Positions 11,360 through 23,544 of a stretch of 64,000 nt of DNA are shown here, one piece after another (within the stretch, counting starts at the first letter, position 1; each line of letters opens with the position of its first letter). The translations under genes and the position numbers were made by a program. Source of the DNA: Gonatopus flavifemur (taxonomy: Eukaryota > Arthropoda > Insecta > Hymenoptera > Dryinidae); the NCBI GenBank assembly GCA_018340375.1, contig JAFFJZ010000001.1, forward strand, positions 41,532,001-41,596,000. Direction: 5' to 3'. Under the pieces are notes generated by a model. The model was not told the origin of the DNA. It searched no databases and worked only from the letters and a program-made list of their open reading frames with translations.

Positions 11360-11935
11360 ACACCAAAGGTCTTGAAGACATCTACAAGATATCTTTAGAA
11401 AGACACCTTTCAGATACATCGAAAAGATGTCTTTTAGATATCTGAATGACGTCACAAGAGAGATATCGAAATTATATCTTTTATACATCTTCAAGAAATG
11501 TCCGAAACATGTCTTCAAGGTATTTCTGAAAGGCATCTTTTACATGTCGAATCAGCATAATCTAAAAGACATCTTGAAAGAGTTTCTGAATGATATCTGT
11601 TACACATCTTGAAAATTGTCAACGTAAGAAGGGCAAAAGTCACGCTATGTTCCTTTTGCAGAATTCATTAGTGATCCTTTCGTGTTGTCTGGGATATTTC
11701 AAACGTATCTTGGAGAAATCTGAAACGTTGCTTAAAAGAAACAAAAACATATCTTGAGGCATCTAAAACATGTCTGCCACATATCTAAAACATATCTTTC
11801 GCAAGACCTTTTTCAGATATCTAAAACTTGTTAAAATATGTTGCATGAGACATCTTTTAGATGTAGAAAAAAATCTTCACGAAAGTCTCCCAACGCATCT
11901 TCCATGATTTCGAGGCATCTTTTAGATACTAATGG
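11360..11935. repeat. Degenerate cluster of a short motif (rACATCTT / AGATATCT)
   Basis: Variants of acatctt, gatatctt and gtctttta occur over and over for nearly 600 bp, interleaved with phrases like aaaacatgtct and ttagatatctgaa. Examples are near 11386, 11429, 11477, 11509, 11533, 11567, 11600, 11750 and 11850. The motif occurs in related forms rather than as exact units, so this looks like an old tandem array that has decayed. It opens short ORFs by chance. Confidence 0.6.
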
Positions 11936-13783
11936 ATACCTTTGTGTTTGTTGGGTTATTACTTCAGGGTCATTTGTTTCAGGTTCATCTTCATGGCACT
12001 CTTCTTCAGTTTTTTTTTCAACAATTTGAACTTCAGTTTAATCAAACGGAAATCGCATCTCATTTGGATTGTATGCATCTTCATCTTGATTTGGAATTCC
12101 TAATACAAGGAATGAATTGAAGTCAGGGTTCGATCCTTTCGTCGGAAGGATGAAGTTGGTGATGACTTTCACCAACAGCTAACATGAATAAAATCTAAAA
12201 CGCCAACGAAACAAGCAAAAATAACAATGACCGATGCAATGAAAAAGCTGCATTTCAGTGAATTTGAAATCAAGATGCAAACAGATTAAGACTATCTTTT
12301 CACAGTGTTTTTGTTGATCTCACATTCAATAATCCTCATCAGGGATGAGCACTTTCGTATTCCCGGAGTATTTTCCATATATTTTCATATATCCGAGAGG
12401 AGTTTCGCACATTTTTGAACATGGAATTACACTCCCTTACGCGGACGTACATCATATTTTTACCAGGGAAGACATGTTGTACACAAGACCCGAAGTACTT
12501 CCTGATAAAAGTACTCCCGGCTGCCTATCCTTGCGCCTCGCCTTCTATACACTAATTAATCTCTTTTTATTTACAAACCGGAAGACTAATAAATCCATAC
12601 TAAAGCTTCCAATTTGTTCCAAAACTACAAAAATTCGAAGATTCATCTAAAATGATTTTTTCTTTAAACCCATATCCAAATGACCAAAAATTCCTTTGAA
12701 TAATCATGTACTGTGAGAATTGCATAAATATTTCAAATAATCATGGATTCATTGTGATGAAATAATTTCAACAACAATAAAGTATGTAGTTTCCCCACAA
12801 ACTCATTTAGGTGACAGTGAAGTTGTAAAACAGAGAATTCATTGTAACATTTAAATGTCATTTAAGTTTCTCTTCTCCGTGATGGCAGAAAAGAGGCAAG
12901 ACAATCGTATTGACATTGGTATTTCAGGTTCTAACTTCGAGTATATAGATTCAATCTTTGACGTTTCCTTATATTGATTTTCAACTTGGGAAATTACTTA
13001 CATTTGCATTCTCCGCACAAATTTACGAGTTCGTACATACTGTATCTTATCTATCACTGACACTTCATCATAGAGAATTGCTATATCCAGATTTCGAATC
13101 TACTACTACTGACATCAATAAAAAGAATATATATTGGAAAGTTTGATTTTTAAGGACTTCGGATTACTGTATATTATGCGTAGAAGGAGTTATTCATATA
13201 TTCAATAAAGTATCGAATTCAATTGTTGATCTGATTAACAGAGATTACATGGAAAAAACGAGATGGAGAAAAATTTACCTTGTAGGATGACAATGGGTCG
13301 CTTTGAGTCCTTAGATGGAAATTTTTACAAAATATATTGTCAAATAATTCACATCATAAGACAAGAATAGATTCCACTAATTTTCTGTTTTCTATTTTCT
13401 ATTAGATTAGAAAATAATTTTGAAATTTTGCCTCAAAAGATGATGGCGATAAAATTCTGCGAAGAAAAGGGAGTTTTCCCTCGTCCTAAAAAAAAACCTT
13501 GTCGTTGATGAAAAAGAAAACCATTCCCCCATCTAAGTGAGGAATCTATTACACTAAGTACTTGTTTGCATATTGCATAATTTTCCACTTCGTGACGACC
13601 CGTATGGGAATATTTCGCTGAAAAATTTCTGTAAATCAATAATTTCGTCCGTTCTACCTGTCCTGAGTTGCTCAAACTGGTACTAAACCAATCAATTTGT
13701 TTCTATCACTGGAAATAGCGAATTCCGAATACTTGCAGCAAGTTGGGGTAACTTGAGGCACCAGTAAACGAACTTAGCTTCTG
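11936..13783. other. Non-coding stretch, no gene seen
   Basis: No supportable gene. Near 12290-12310 the phrase tcttttcacagtg resembles a MITE end without a partner. The short ORFs are scattered and unremarkable. Confidence 0.4.
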
Positions 13784-14410
13784 TGAAATCTCTGAGAGTC
13801 AAATAAAATCTGAGAAACTCTGAGATTTCCATGAAAAATCTAATATTTTGGGGAAATCGTTCTAAGTTTTCTCAGAGTTTTTCAGACTTTTTTTGGAGTT
13901 TATCATAGATTTTTCATTGAAACTTCAAACGAATGATTATGAATTTATTCCTGATAAAACTCTGGAAAAAATGTGATAAATCCCTATTTTCCTGGACAGG
14001 TGAGTAGAAATGATCAATAAACCAGAAATGTACAGAACTTTTTTCGTAACTTCCAAGTTGGAACTAGCAGTCGTAAATTTAGCAGACGATCGTTCTGACT
14101 TTATATTAAATTACATCAAATGTCACTCATGTTTCATGGCTTTTTAATAGCCTTCGGAGAGAACACGAACATTTGTCATACTTTTTTCAGAGTTTTATCA
14201 GGAATAAATTCATAATCGTCGATCTGAAGTTTGAATGAAAAATCTCCGATACACTCGGAGGAAGATCCGAGAAAATTCTGACAATTAATCATGTTTCATG
14301 ATTTTAATATAGCTCTCGGAGAAAACACATGGACATTTATTATACTTTTTTCAAAGTTTTATCAGGAATAAATTTATAATCATGTGTTTGAAGTTTTAAT
14401 CGAAAATCTA

Positions 14411-15329
14411 GGGGACGGACAGGCAAGATGGAGAGGGCGGGTAAAACGGATAATCGTTTTCTAAAGATGCTCAGTCGGTAGAAACCTACTAAACTGCCAT
14501 TTCTCGATTCATTATATAACTCCCCTTACCGTGATCGTTGAGACGCCGGTATAGTGCACTTGCGTGATGTTTTCTTTTGTAAATATTACAATTTGGGAGA
14601 AAAATTAGAATTTTCTACCGTAAGTACACTGTGATTATTTTAATATTGTTAAGGAATATGTGGATTTCAATTTTTTTCAGTACAATGCGTAATCAATAGA
14701 CATGAAATAATCAAGTTATTTTCTTTTCCATCTTGGTAATTTTTAATAACTCCAGGTTATGTTAAAATACTACCTGGCGGACAAAACGGAACCGGGCAAA
14801 AAACGGATACTTTCTGTTTAGCAAAAAACAAAAACAAGATGCTGCGGCTGCGAAACGAAAAGTTCCAATGGACATTCCTGGTTCTTCTGATAAGAAGAAA
14901 CAACGACGAACAAAAAAAATCGCAAAAAATTATGTCACGTCTTATCTGTGTACTATATGCAAAGAAAAGTATGTTGACCCGCCAGTAGAAGATTGGATTC
15001 AATGTGGGAGGTGTCAAGAATGGACACATGAAGCTTGTTCTTCATATTCTGGACACAGTGCATATTTTTGCGACGATTGCTCTGATTGAAATGCGTGTTC
15101 CAAACAGTATCCGTTTTGCCCGACCAGGGCGGGCAAAACGGATAAAGTAGACTTTTTCTGTAATTGTTATTTTCTATAAGAAGGTTCTTATTTTTATTAT
15201 TATTTGATTTCAATTATGAAGTATAATTGTCCAAAGAATTAATCAGCACAGTTTTGAATAAATATGATTGAGATATATATGTGTTATTTAATCTTGAAAT
15301 TAACATATCCTTCTTGCCCGTCCGTCCCC
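14411..15329 (+). mobile_element. Pogo-like DNA transposon, internally deleted
   Basis: A 919-bp element with terminal inverted repeats ggggacggacaggcaag and, on the complement, ggggacggacgggcaag. It is flanked by TA on both sides (14409-14410 and 15330-15331). A motif close to gggcaaaacggata occurs near 14438, 14780, 14797, 15105 (reversed) and 15128, as subterminal repeats. The only coding remnant is a PHD-type zinc finger at 14868-15089. The DDE catalytic domain is absent, so this copy cannot move itself. TA duplications and a C-terminal zinc finger of this kind are known from pogo/Tigger-type elements. Confidence 0.75.
14868..15089 (+). CDS. PHD-type zinc-finger remnant of a pogo-like transposase
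   Basis: A 73-residue ORF. It has a basic N-terminal patch (KKKQRRTKK), then a compact zinc-finger pattern of C-x2-C, the phrase EDWIQCGRCQEWTHEAC, and a final C-x2-C shortly before the stop. This is the Cys4-His-Cys3 arrangement of a PHD finger. Zinc fingers with the wording WIQC..C..W.H..C are familiar at the C-terminus of insect pogo/Tigger-like transposases and some other DDE proteins. The same frame stays open upstream of this methionine through an alanine- and lysine-rich stretch, so the annotated start is only the first ATG. It lies inside the 919-bp element above and has no catalytic domain beside it. It is most likely the last coding piece of a deleted transposase. Whether it is expressed is unknown. 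Confidence 0.65.
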   Translation: MDIPGSSDKKKQRRTKKIAKNYVTSYLCTICKEKYVDPPVEDWIQCGRCQEWTHEACSSYSGHSAYFCDDCSD

Positions 15330-15469
15330 TATGATAAACTCCGAAAAAAGTCTGACAAACCTTGAAAAAATTCTGAGAAAGATGTCCCAAAAATATTAGG
15401 TTTTTTATGGGAATCTCAGAGTTTCTCAGACGTTTGCAGAGAAAAATCAGAGTTTTACAGAGATTTTCA

Positions 15470-17257
15470 AAAATTTTTCTGGGATTAGGAAAAAATCAGC
15501 TAGTCAGAGGGTTAATGCTCCCTGAATCAGAGAAATCTCACACAATTCCTATAGGTTATGGTTGACAACTAAATGCAATCAATGAAATTTTACTGCATAA
15601 TCAGTAAACAGTTGAACATTTCTAATTGAATCAGTGACGTTTTCGTACAAAGTTCACTTAATATTCACTAACTTTGCAGTTTATATATGTATATTTATAT
15701 GAACCAATCTGCAGTAGTGAACTTTCCACTGAAATTGGTTGAATTTCATTATTTCATATTGAGATAATAATTTCAGCCAAATGATTGAATCAAAGCAGTT
15801 CAAGCGAAAGAATCTACATTTCTACTATCGAAATTATCATTTGTTTCACGGCGAACAATGTGTAAACTGATTCTTCTCTATGTTCATAGGAATCATTCGG
15901 AATTTGCGGTTCAAAAATTTAGAGAGTGATAATGAAATTCAACAATTTTTAAGATTTTATGAATAAAAAAAAGGTTTAACCAACTTTTTTCCGAATTATC
16001 CAAAGATAAGTCATAATATTATCAAGTATTATTCAAACTTCTTCTGCCATATTCAATCCTTTCCTTATTGTGCGAATTTTCCAAAACTGATTCAATCCAA
16101 CGCGAAGAATAGCACCAATCAATTCAACGTTAATAGTGATTGCATTTAATTCGCCACACAACCAAGTTCTATCTTATGAAATCATTGTCATTATCGTGCT
16201 TTCATCGTTATAAGCGGCAAGATTTTCAAGAAACGTATAGGTATAAAAGAAATACGTGGGGCGCATAGTAGTCATTATCGCCTTGGTCTGTTGGCTTCAT
16301 CAGAGAAAGTCGACAACTCTGCGTGCAGCCACGCGTCTCATCATTTTTCATTGTTTTCTTTTTCATAATCTTCTCTTTCTTCTTCTTCTTCTTCTTCTTT
16401 TTCTTCTTCTTCTTCTTCTTCTTCTTCTTCTTCTTTTCTTCCTTCCCCTTCGACTCGCCATTCGGTCCTGTATGATATAACAGGATTTGTGACTTGAAAA
16501 ACCATCAAGACGCACAAATCCTCTACATTACATGATCGACCTTTTCATATTTCTGTGAGAAAAAATGAAATATTGTGTCACTCGTGATACCAGTTCAAAC
16601 TAATCTCATATTCACCTCCCGGACATAATTTGTAATTGAACGAATGATCAGTGTAATGAGATTTTTTAAATGCCGCGTTGCTCCATTCGATCACACAATA
16701 ACGATATTTTCATCATTCTCGATTAATACAGGATTAACGCATTAGTGAACAACCGCATCGATTACGGTATCCACGAAAGTTATGTTTCGCAAATCACCAA
16801 CGCCAATAATATATGAATAGATAATTACATGTGATGGGATTGGAAATGATTAGTATTTATCAATTGACAAACGGTTATTCATCATTATTCATTTATCCTT
16901 CGAACAATCGAGGATTCATGTAACACGAGCGCATAATATGTCCGATTCTTTCAATGAATTAGAAATTTCAAAACGTATGGAGAAGAATAACAGACAATAC
17001 TTTGATGATATTTATGTAAATCTAATAACTTTTCGTTCATAGTTTTTCATAATTTCTCTCTATTTTTCTTCTATATTGAAAAGAAAATGAAGAAGAAAGG
17101 GATAAAATTGTACCAGAGGGAAATTCCTTAGGAGAGTATATAACTCTTTTATCAATCATTTTTACTATGAAAGAAACGACATCCATTTCGCGGTAGATAT
17201 TTATGAAATGTGAGAATATAATGATGATATGACACTGTTGGGAACGTTTTTCAATTG
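15470..17257. other. Non-coding stretch, no gene seen
   Basis: No gene is supported. It contains the CTT microsatellite at 16375-16440, which opens a leucine/phenylalanine-rich ORF by chance. Confidence 0.4.
16375..16440. repeat. (CTT)n microsatellite
   Basis: About 65 bp of nearly pure ctt repeats with two short t-rich interruptions. Confidence 0.95.
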
Positions 17258-17259
17258 TG

Positions 17260-18566
17260 CACGGAACAAAGTTCCATTTGAATTCAACATTGTTTGTGGT
17301 TAATTTAACATAAGTGCCCACATAAATGCAATTGAAGTAAAGTTTACATTGTAACCAATACCATATTCACAGTTTGCTTCCTCGTTAGAGGGAAGCTTTG
17401 TGATCGTTTTCGGGAGCCGAAAATTTTTTTTGTCTTCAAACTCAAAATCTCTTAGGCCAAAATGTTGCTCTAAACTCGGGGAATATTTGTGGTTTTGTGT
17501 CTGTCTGTTTGTGTGTGTGTGTGTGTGTGTGAACAGAATTGTGACCGCGCATGTCTTCGGTTCCGATTATCCGATCGTCATGAAATTTTTACCACGATTG
17601 GAACTCGAACTGATAGTGGTCCCATATAAGTTTCAACCTTATTCTTACAGAACAACGGTACGCGTGGAGAAAAATATGGAAAAAAATTAGGATTTTGCAA
17701 CCGCCCATGCCTCCACTCCCTATTATCCGATTGCAATAAAACTTATAACACGTTCTAGTTATGATTCCATAGTGGTCCCATATGAGTTTCATAGCAGTCG
17801 GTTGAGAAATGTATAAAAACCGTCTTCAGCAATTTTTGGCGATCCGCATTTTTAGGCAATGTTTTGAAAGCATGCCTTCCCTATGTCCGTATCATCCAAA
17901 TTTTATGGAATTTGAAGCATATTTAATTCACAAGGTTTTATTTGTACGGTATAGATTTCAAGGGAATCAGAAGTGAGGGAAGAAGATGGTAAGCACTGAG
18001 CTTCGAAACAAAATTTGAAAACCTCATAAATGCCGGTATCATGCGGATATCTTTCATTCCTATCATCCGATCGTTATGGAATTTTTACCACAGTTTTATG
18101 CAGTGCCGATAGCGGTCTTATATAAGTTTCAACCTGATGTTTACAAGAAAACGGGAGACGGAAAAGAAACATGTTATCAAAAATTGTGATTTCGGGTTGA
18201 GGGCATGCTTTCGCTTCCTGTTATCCAATTGCAATAAAATATATACCACAGTTCAGTTATGATCCCATAGTGGTCCCATATAAATTTCATCACAATCGGT
18301 TGAGAAAAGTGGAAAAAGAGTCTTCAGCAATCTGCATTGTTCAACTATGTTTTCAGAGGTCCAATCATAATTGATTGAACCGTAACGAGGAAGCCGTGTG
18401 CCAATTGGCAGAGTTTTTACCAAAGTTAAAGGGAGTAGTGTTGCCGTGAAGTAACTATGATAACAATTTAAATTCAACAGGATTGTGTAGTAAATCTTAC
18501 ATAAGATCCACACTGTGATTCTTACCTCATTTTTCATGTAATTTTTACATGGGCATTCTTTCCGTG
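17260..18566. mobile_element. Element X (X1), interrupted by element Y
   Basis: The left part (17260 to about 17375) and right part (about 18395-18566) together match the uninterrupted copy X2 at 48210-48474. Shared phrases include aattcaaca, ggagtagtgtt, actatgat, acttacataagatccacact-like sequence and tttacatgggcatt. The ends are cacggaa and ttccgtg, with TG on both sides (17258-17259 and 18567-18568). The middle 1.0 kb is the unrelated repeat Y. It is non-coding. Confidence 0.75.
17376..18394 (+). mobile_element. Repeat Y (Y2), 12-bp inverted ends, internal tandem duplication
   Basis: Bounded by gcttcctcgtta (17376-17387) and its exact complement taacgaggaagc (18383-18394). Inside, two linked blocks are each present twice about 495 bp apart. 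One block has ttccgattatccgatcgtcatg and agtggtcccatataagtttcaacct-like sequence; the other has ctccctattatccgattgc and atcggttgagaaa-like sequence. The copies run roughly 17549-17850 and 18040-18340. A GT microsatellite lies at 17512-17531. It sits inside X1, and a partial copy lies at 603-827. No target duplication was recognised. Confidence 0.7.
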
Positions 18567-20551
18567 TGTGTACTTTTCCTCACGCAATCAATAATTTTAG
18601 AGGATTCTTGAAAAAAATCTGGATCAATCGGAGATTTGTTGGCTTCAGCTTCAAATATACATCATTTCGAGATTCAAAGTTTGTTTTAGGCCACCCTTTG
18701 TAACTCGAAATCAAAAGTAAATCAAACAAATACAAATTGAGAATTAAAGCACAAACATTAATCCTCCTCTCTTCCGAAGTACAAATATCATGTTAATAAA
18801 TTAACGGCAAATGTATAAATACAACACCAATACTATCATGCAATGTTTAACTTATTGCAATTTAAGTTAAATCTAAATGACTCGATATCGCGGTTTGTTT
18901 CTTAAGAGTCCGCTTTCTCTTTCTCCTTCTTTCCAAAGTTCTTCTCCTTCTTCTCCTTCTTCTTCTTCTTCTTCTTCTTCTTCTTGGTCTTGTCCATTTC
19001 CTTTTCACATCGCTCAGAGAAATCGCGATAAACAGCGGCATACTACACTGTCTTTGAGTCCCCTTTCCTCGAGGCATGTAACATTTCGTTTTCAAAGAGA
19101 TATTATCACCAACTCCAATAGAATACCATTATACGGCTGTGTGTTCTCACTTATATGATATGAGGATCTCTAATACCATACTACACAAATTGTGCCTTCC
19201 TTACCTTGGGGAGCAATCAATGTAAATATAAATGACAAACGGATTCTCATGATTTATACCGCAAATTCAATTAGATTATTTATTTACTATAGGAAATCGA
19301 TCATATATAGATTTTTTCGTCGTACAGTAATTCTCGCAAACCCGGTGATTCGACAAGGGCGAGTACATGTAAACCACGTACGAACACAGACACACACACA
19401 TACACACGACATTCATGAATGCAAAAAGAATGAGATGAACGACGACCTGGCTCACTTTGAATATATCATGATAAGCACGTTTCTATAACTAGAAAGTAGG
19501 AGTGGCAGTGTCTGCTCTCAAAAACGATTCATCTTCCTACATGCCTTTTGCCAGATCACGATGAAAATAACAATAATTCATTCATCTTCTCGAAGAATCA
19601 TATTCATTTCGAATTATAATATACATTCGCATAAAACTGTTCGTGACAGATCGAATGAAATGACATCATTGAATTTTATACAACTTTCTCCCCTGTTACC
19701 TTCGATATCGAATTGGAAATGCAGTTTGTCGTTTTCGAATGAATCCATCGAATTCCCTTGGGGAAGACATTCCTTCTCATTGATTTGAAAGCAATAAAGT
19801 TTCTGATCCGGATATACGCATCGAGTAATCTATATTTTACGTATGTATATGTGGAAACCTTTCAAATATCCGTCATTATATGTAACGGATACCACCACCA
19901 GGGTATTACTTCCCCGTCGAAATGCATCGTATTCAATGGTTGCGTATCCCAGGTAACACGTGATTTCTTGATTCGGTTTGTCGGCACGAGATTACACGGA
20001 AATAGCCCGGAGATCGTTGCTCGATTTCATCTCCCTCTCTCTCTCTCTCTTCGATATCTCTCCTCTATGTCTATGAAACTCATTTGAGATTAAGGCTTTA
20101 GGTATATTCGAGTTTCCAAATACCAAGATTGCTTGAGAGCGACAGAGGAAAAAACTTATCATTCAAGTTGTTCCATCCCCCAGTTTCCCCGTTTTTGCAA
20201 CGATCGAAGAAAAATTGTATAGAAATTATTGGTTTCACAAAAAAATTCTAATATCGAAAGTTCATGCGAATTACATGGAAAACATTCTGATTGCCTTACT
20301 GACAAAAACCAAATACAAATACACTTTGTCGGTTACTGAAAAACAAACAAAATTTTTGTATTGACTATGAATGTTTTTTTCGTCCTTTACACAAAATAAA
20401 AGTTTTTATTGCGCTATGCAAACTATGAAAATCCCATAGGAAGTTCACGTAAAACAAAAAACATGATTTAGTGGAAATTGTATAAAAATTCCATACAGTT
20501 TGCATAGAGCCAAATCCTGACATGAAATTCTACAAAATTTTTTCACCTGGG

Positions 20552-20589
20552 TGAAAGGTGTTAGACAACCGCTATAATGATTTTTATTA
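20552..20589 (+). repeat. 38-bp word shared with 44674-44711
   Basis: The segment begins tgaaaggtgttagacaacc and ends atttttatta. It matches 44674-44711 at 36 of 38 positions by eye. The flanks do not match, so this is a short conserved piece of an otherwise diverged repeat or a small dispersed element. Confidence 0.6.
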
Positions 20590-21568
20590 CTTACGACGTT
20601 ACTTTCGTGTAATTCAGATTTGTGTAGTTCAGAAGGCCAGTCATAGTTCCGTACGGTACATCACTTGAGCAGTGGAAAAAAAAACCAAATGATTTATCCA
20701 TTTTTTGAAATCTTATGCTTTGTTCGTCGTATCTCTCTGATTTATTCTCGTGATTACGTGCACAGTCATGCATTTGATATCCAAATCTCACGGAATTGTC
20801 TTTTCCAACGTAAATGCATTCAATTACACGCACACTTATTGCATTTCTCCACATTCATTTCTCATACTCATGAAGATTTCAGTAATATCGATGATAATTT
20901 CCTCCTGTTTTCTTATCCTCTATTTTGTTTTCCAACGTAAAGTTTGCAACCACCACGTGGATAATCACTAATGCTCTTTTCTCGTCTGTTTGTGCAACTC
21001 GCGTGTTTAATGTTCATAGATACCAACAGCTAAACAGTAAATACTACCTGCTGTCCCTCTTTGCATGACCGAGATACAAACCAACCACTCAATTATAGAG
21101 TGGCCTACGGGAACGCTTAGATTGCAATTGGTGCAAAATCTAATAGGTCAAAGACGATTAGTTGGACCTATTTAACCGAAGAATCAATTTAATCATTATA
21201 GGATCATTTGCGGATACACGCAGTTGGGGTTTCAGAATGACGTGAAGCATTCAAATCGGATCAAATGTTTCCGTCTATTGCTCAAACGCATTGAAATTCT
21301 GCGAAAAAGATATCATTATAAAATTTTCCAAGTCTACGCCCATTATGAAATTTTCATTCCGTCGTTCGATGGAAGCATTTCATCTTCTTGAACATATTTT
21401 TCTCTCTTTTCTTATTCCGCTATTCGGGTTACCATGTTGAAAAGTGCGAAAATCGCTTGACCAGCCCGAAACGAAAATCACACCAAAGTACTAGAACATC
21501 GATAAAAAGGAAGACTCTATAGCTGATCTTTTTCCTTCATATCCCACCGGTTGGTCGAGCCAAAAGAG

Positions 21569-21644
21569 ATGGGTCAATTTTCTGAATGGCGGCTGGCTGG
21601 CATCCTCTACTATTTCTCTGGCTTCTATCTATCCGGTGCAAAAT
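21569..21644 (+). CDS. Possible short first exon (low confidence)
   Basis: An ATG in acceptable context (aaaagagATGG) opens a frame reading MGQFSEWRLAGILYY and then FSGFYLSGAK. It is followed at once by the strong splice-donor-like sequence aaaat|gtaagt (GT at 21645-21646). The 76-bp piece is GC-richer than its surroundings, and its middle is hydrophobic. I do not recognise the peptide. With no partner exon in view this could easily be chance. Confidence 0.15.
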
Positions 21645-23414
21645 GTAAGTGGAATCTTCGCTTTTTCATTCTTTTTTTCCTTCTTATTTTTCTTTTTTTT
21701 TTGTTGAGAACCATCAAGTGAGTTGAATCTGGATTAAGGGAGGAAATCGCTTCGTACGTCGATGGTTATCGCCACTGTCTGTGACGTCTTCTTAATTTGT
21801 TATATTCTGCAATGAAAGCCTTTATCTTGTCCTCAACATCAAATCTTCAATCCATCAAGGAATAGAAAATTCAACTGTTCGGAAATGAAATATTTTTCAT
21901 CAATCGTTTTCAATCCGTCTATTTTTTTATCTCTTTCGTCAGGGCTTAGGTATTTTCATTATTCATTATTTTCTAACATCAATGATTGGATATTTTATAT
22001 TGTACAATACATTATATTATATTATATACATTATATTATATTGAAATTAAGTCGTCTTCGATTTTATGTTCTTATATTGAGAATCAGAGCAAATAAAGTA
22101 TTTCCTTGAAAAATCTTGTGGAATACCTGTAATTTCCTGTAGGTAATGTGATTGTTTGAATAATTTCGATTCTTCGCAAACACGTGCTAGTGATAAGCGG
22201 TGGAAAAATACGTTCACGTTTTTTTCTGAGAAAGAATGTATTCTTATTCTTTCGAATCTATCGAAACTTGGGGAAAAAATATCATAATATTGTTAACCCT
22301 TTTCATCTAAATGTTGCTACTATGCAATGAATCCAAAAATAATCATCAACATATCACTGCCGCTTATAATGTGGAATATAATCCAGGTTGAGGAACTGTT
22401 CATATGACCATATTTCTTGAATTTTATGAATTTGTATTATTTTCAACAACAAAATTTCCCGATTCTAGCGATCAATTTATTAAATCTCCACAAACATTCC
22501 TTTAATTTAATAACCACTTATTGAAGCTCACATCGATTTTTGCATTCAAATTAGGAAATTCTTCAACAGTGAATAAATTATCTTGTGTCATAGACGCATT
22601 ACGTGAAGCAAGAAATTTGATTTCCAAAAATTCGATGTTCAAGATTGACAGAATTAAGATATCACCCTTCACTAGTTTATATTTATATCACCGGAATGAT
22701 TTCAATTGTTCTTTCTGTAATAAGGAACTTCAAAGAATTCATACAACATTCTACCAGGAAATATTATGTTCATTGTTATCCAAGATATGATAACAACAAC
22801 TCAGTCTCTTGACTGCCACACTGAGAGAAATCGCTTAGTTGTGTGAGCAAAAATACTTTACCTGATAATCTTTCAGTTCGTTTGAATAAATCTTTATTCG
22901 ATACAAATGGAAATTTATTTCTGTTCGCAAGAACAATAAGTAGACGTCTATTGATTTAAAAAAAAAACTCTAGTTAATAGTAGCATAAGTAATTTATTTG
23001 AGACAACTAACAATTGATGCGCGTTGAATAAGTTGTTTCATTTCAAAAATGTTGATCCAACGCAACTTAAAATATTTATTCAAATGAGTTCCTTAGCAAA
23101 TAGAATCTGATTACGCATGTGCTGACTACCATTTCATCATTTTCAATTGTTCTAACGGCATTTCCACCCATGCTCACTTTTCAACGACACGCCTGCAACC
23201 GCGTGCAACGACGATCCGGAATTTTTGATTTTATTTTTTGAAGAATAGATTACTCCATAGCAAAAGTGTTCAATTTCATCGGTTTATCGGTTTTGTGATC
23301 GTTTGGTCTGAAGAATATTGGCACAAAATCTTTTTTTATACAGTGAAATTGTGCTTAAATATGGAACAAGTAGAGATGCAAAACATTTTTCAAAATCTCT
23401 TCCGACTAAAATAT

Positions 23415-23544
23415 CCTCAGTAGAAATCACTCTAATTATTCTCTAGGCCTTGCAAGACCTTCCGATACCCTTGTGAGAGACTTTCAAGGCCTGGCAAGAC
23501 CTTGTAATAACCTAGGAAAATTACTGGAGTCATTTCTAGTGAGG
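23415..23544. mobile_element. Short foldback repeat R (R1)
   Basis: The ends cctcagtagaaatcactc and, on the complement, cctcactagaaatgactc pair. Internally the phrase aggccttgcaagacctt appears twice in related form, and gaccttgtaataacctagg is shared with R2 at 37611-37718. It is about 130 bp long. No clear target duplication was found. Confidence 0.6.

Larger units (their letters stand above)
13784..15469. repeat. Palindromic repeat S, host of the pogo-like element
   Basis: The left arm from about 13784 contains ctgagaaactctgagattt, ctaatattttggg, tttttcagactttttt and ggagtttatcatagat. The right arm carries the complement in the same order, ending near 15469. The inner part contains a tandem duplication: 14124-14250 resembles 14291-14408, sharing tcatgtttcatg and agttttatcaggaataaat. 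The right arm is split at its TA by the element at 14411-15329, while the left arm keeps the uninterrupted tatcatagat site near 13917. Confidence 0.7.
18569..23414. other. Long non-coding stretch, mostly featureless
   Basis: Nearly 5 kb without a supportable gene. It contains a TTC microsatellite (18941-18985), a CT run near 20036-20049, a weak hairpin at about 20421-20515 (ctatgcaaactatg against catacagtttgcatag), an AT-rich simple repeat near 22010-22045 and an unpaired MITE-like end cactgagagaaatcg near 22820. A low-confidence candidate exon is listed separately. Confidence 0.4.
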
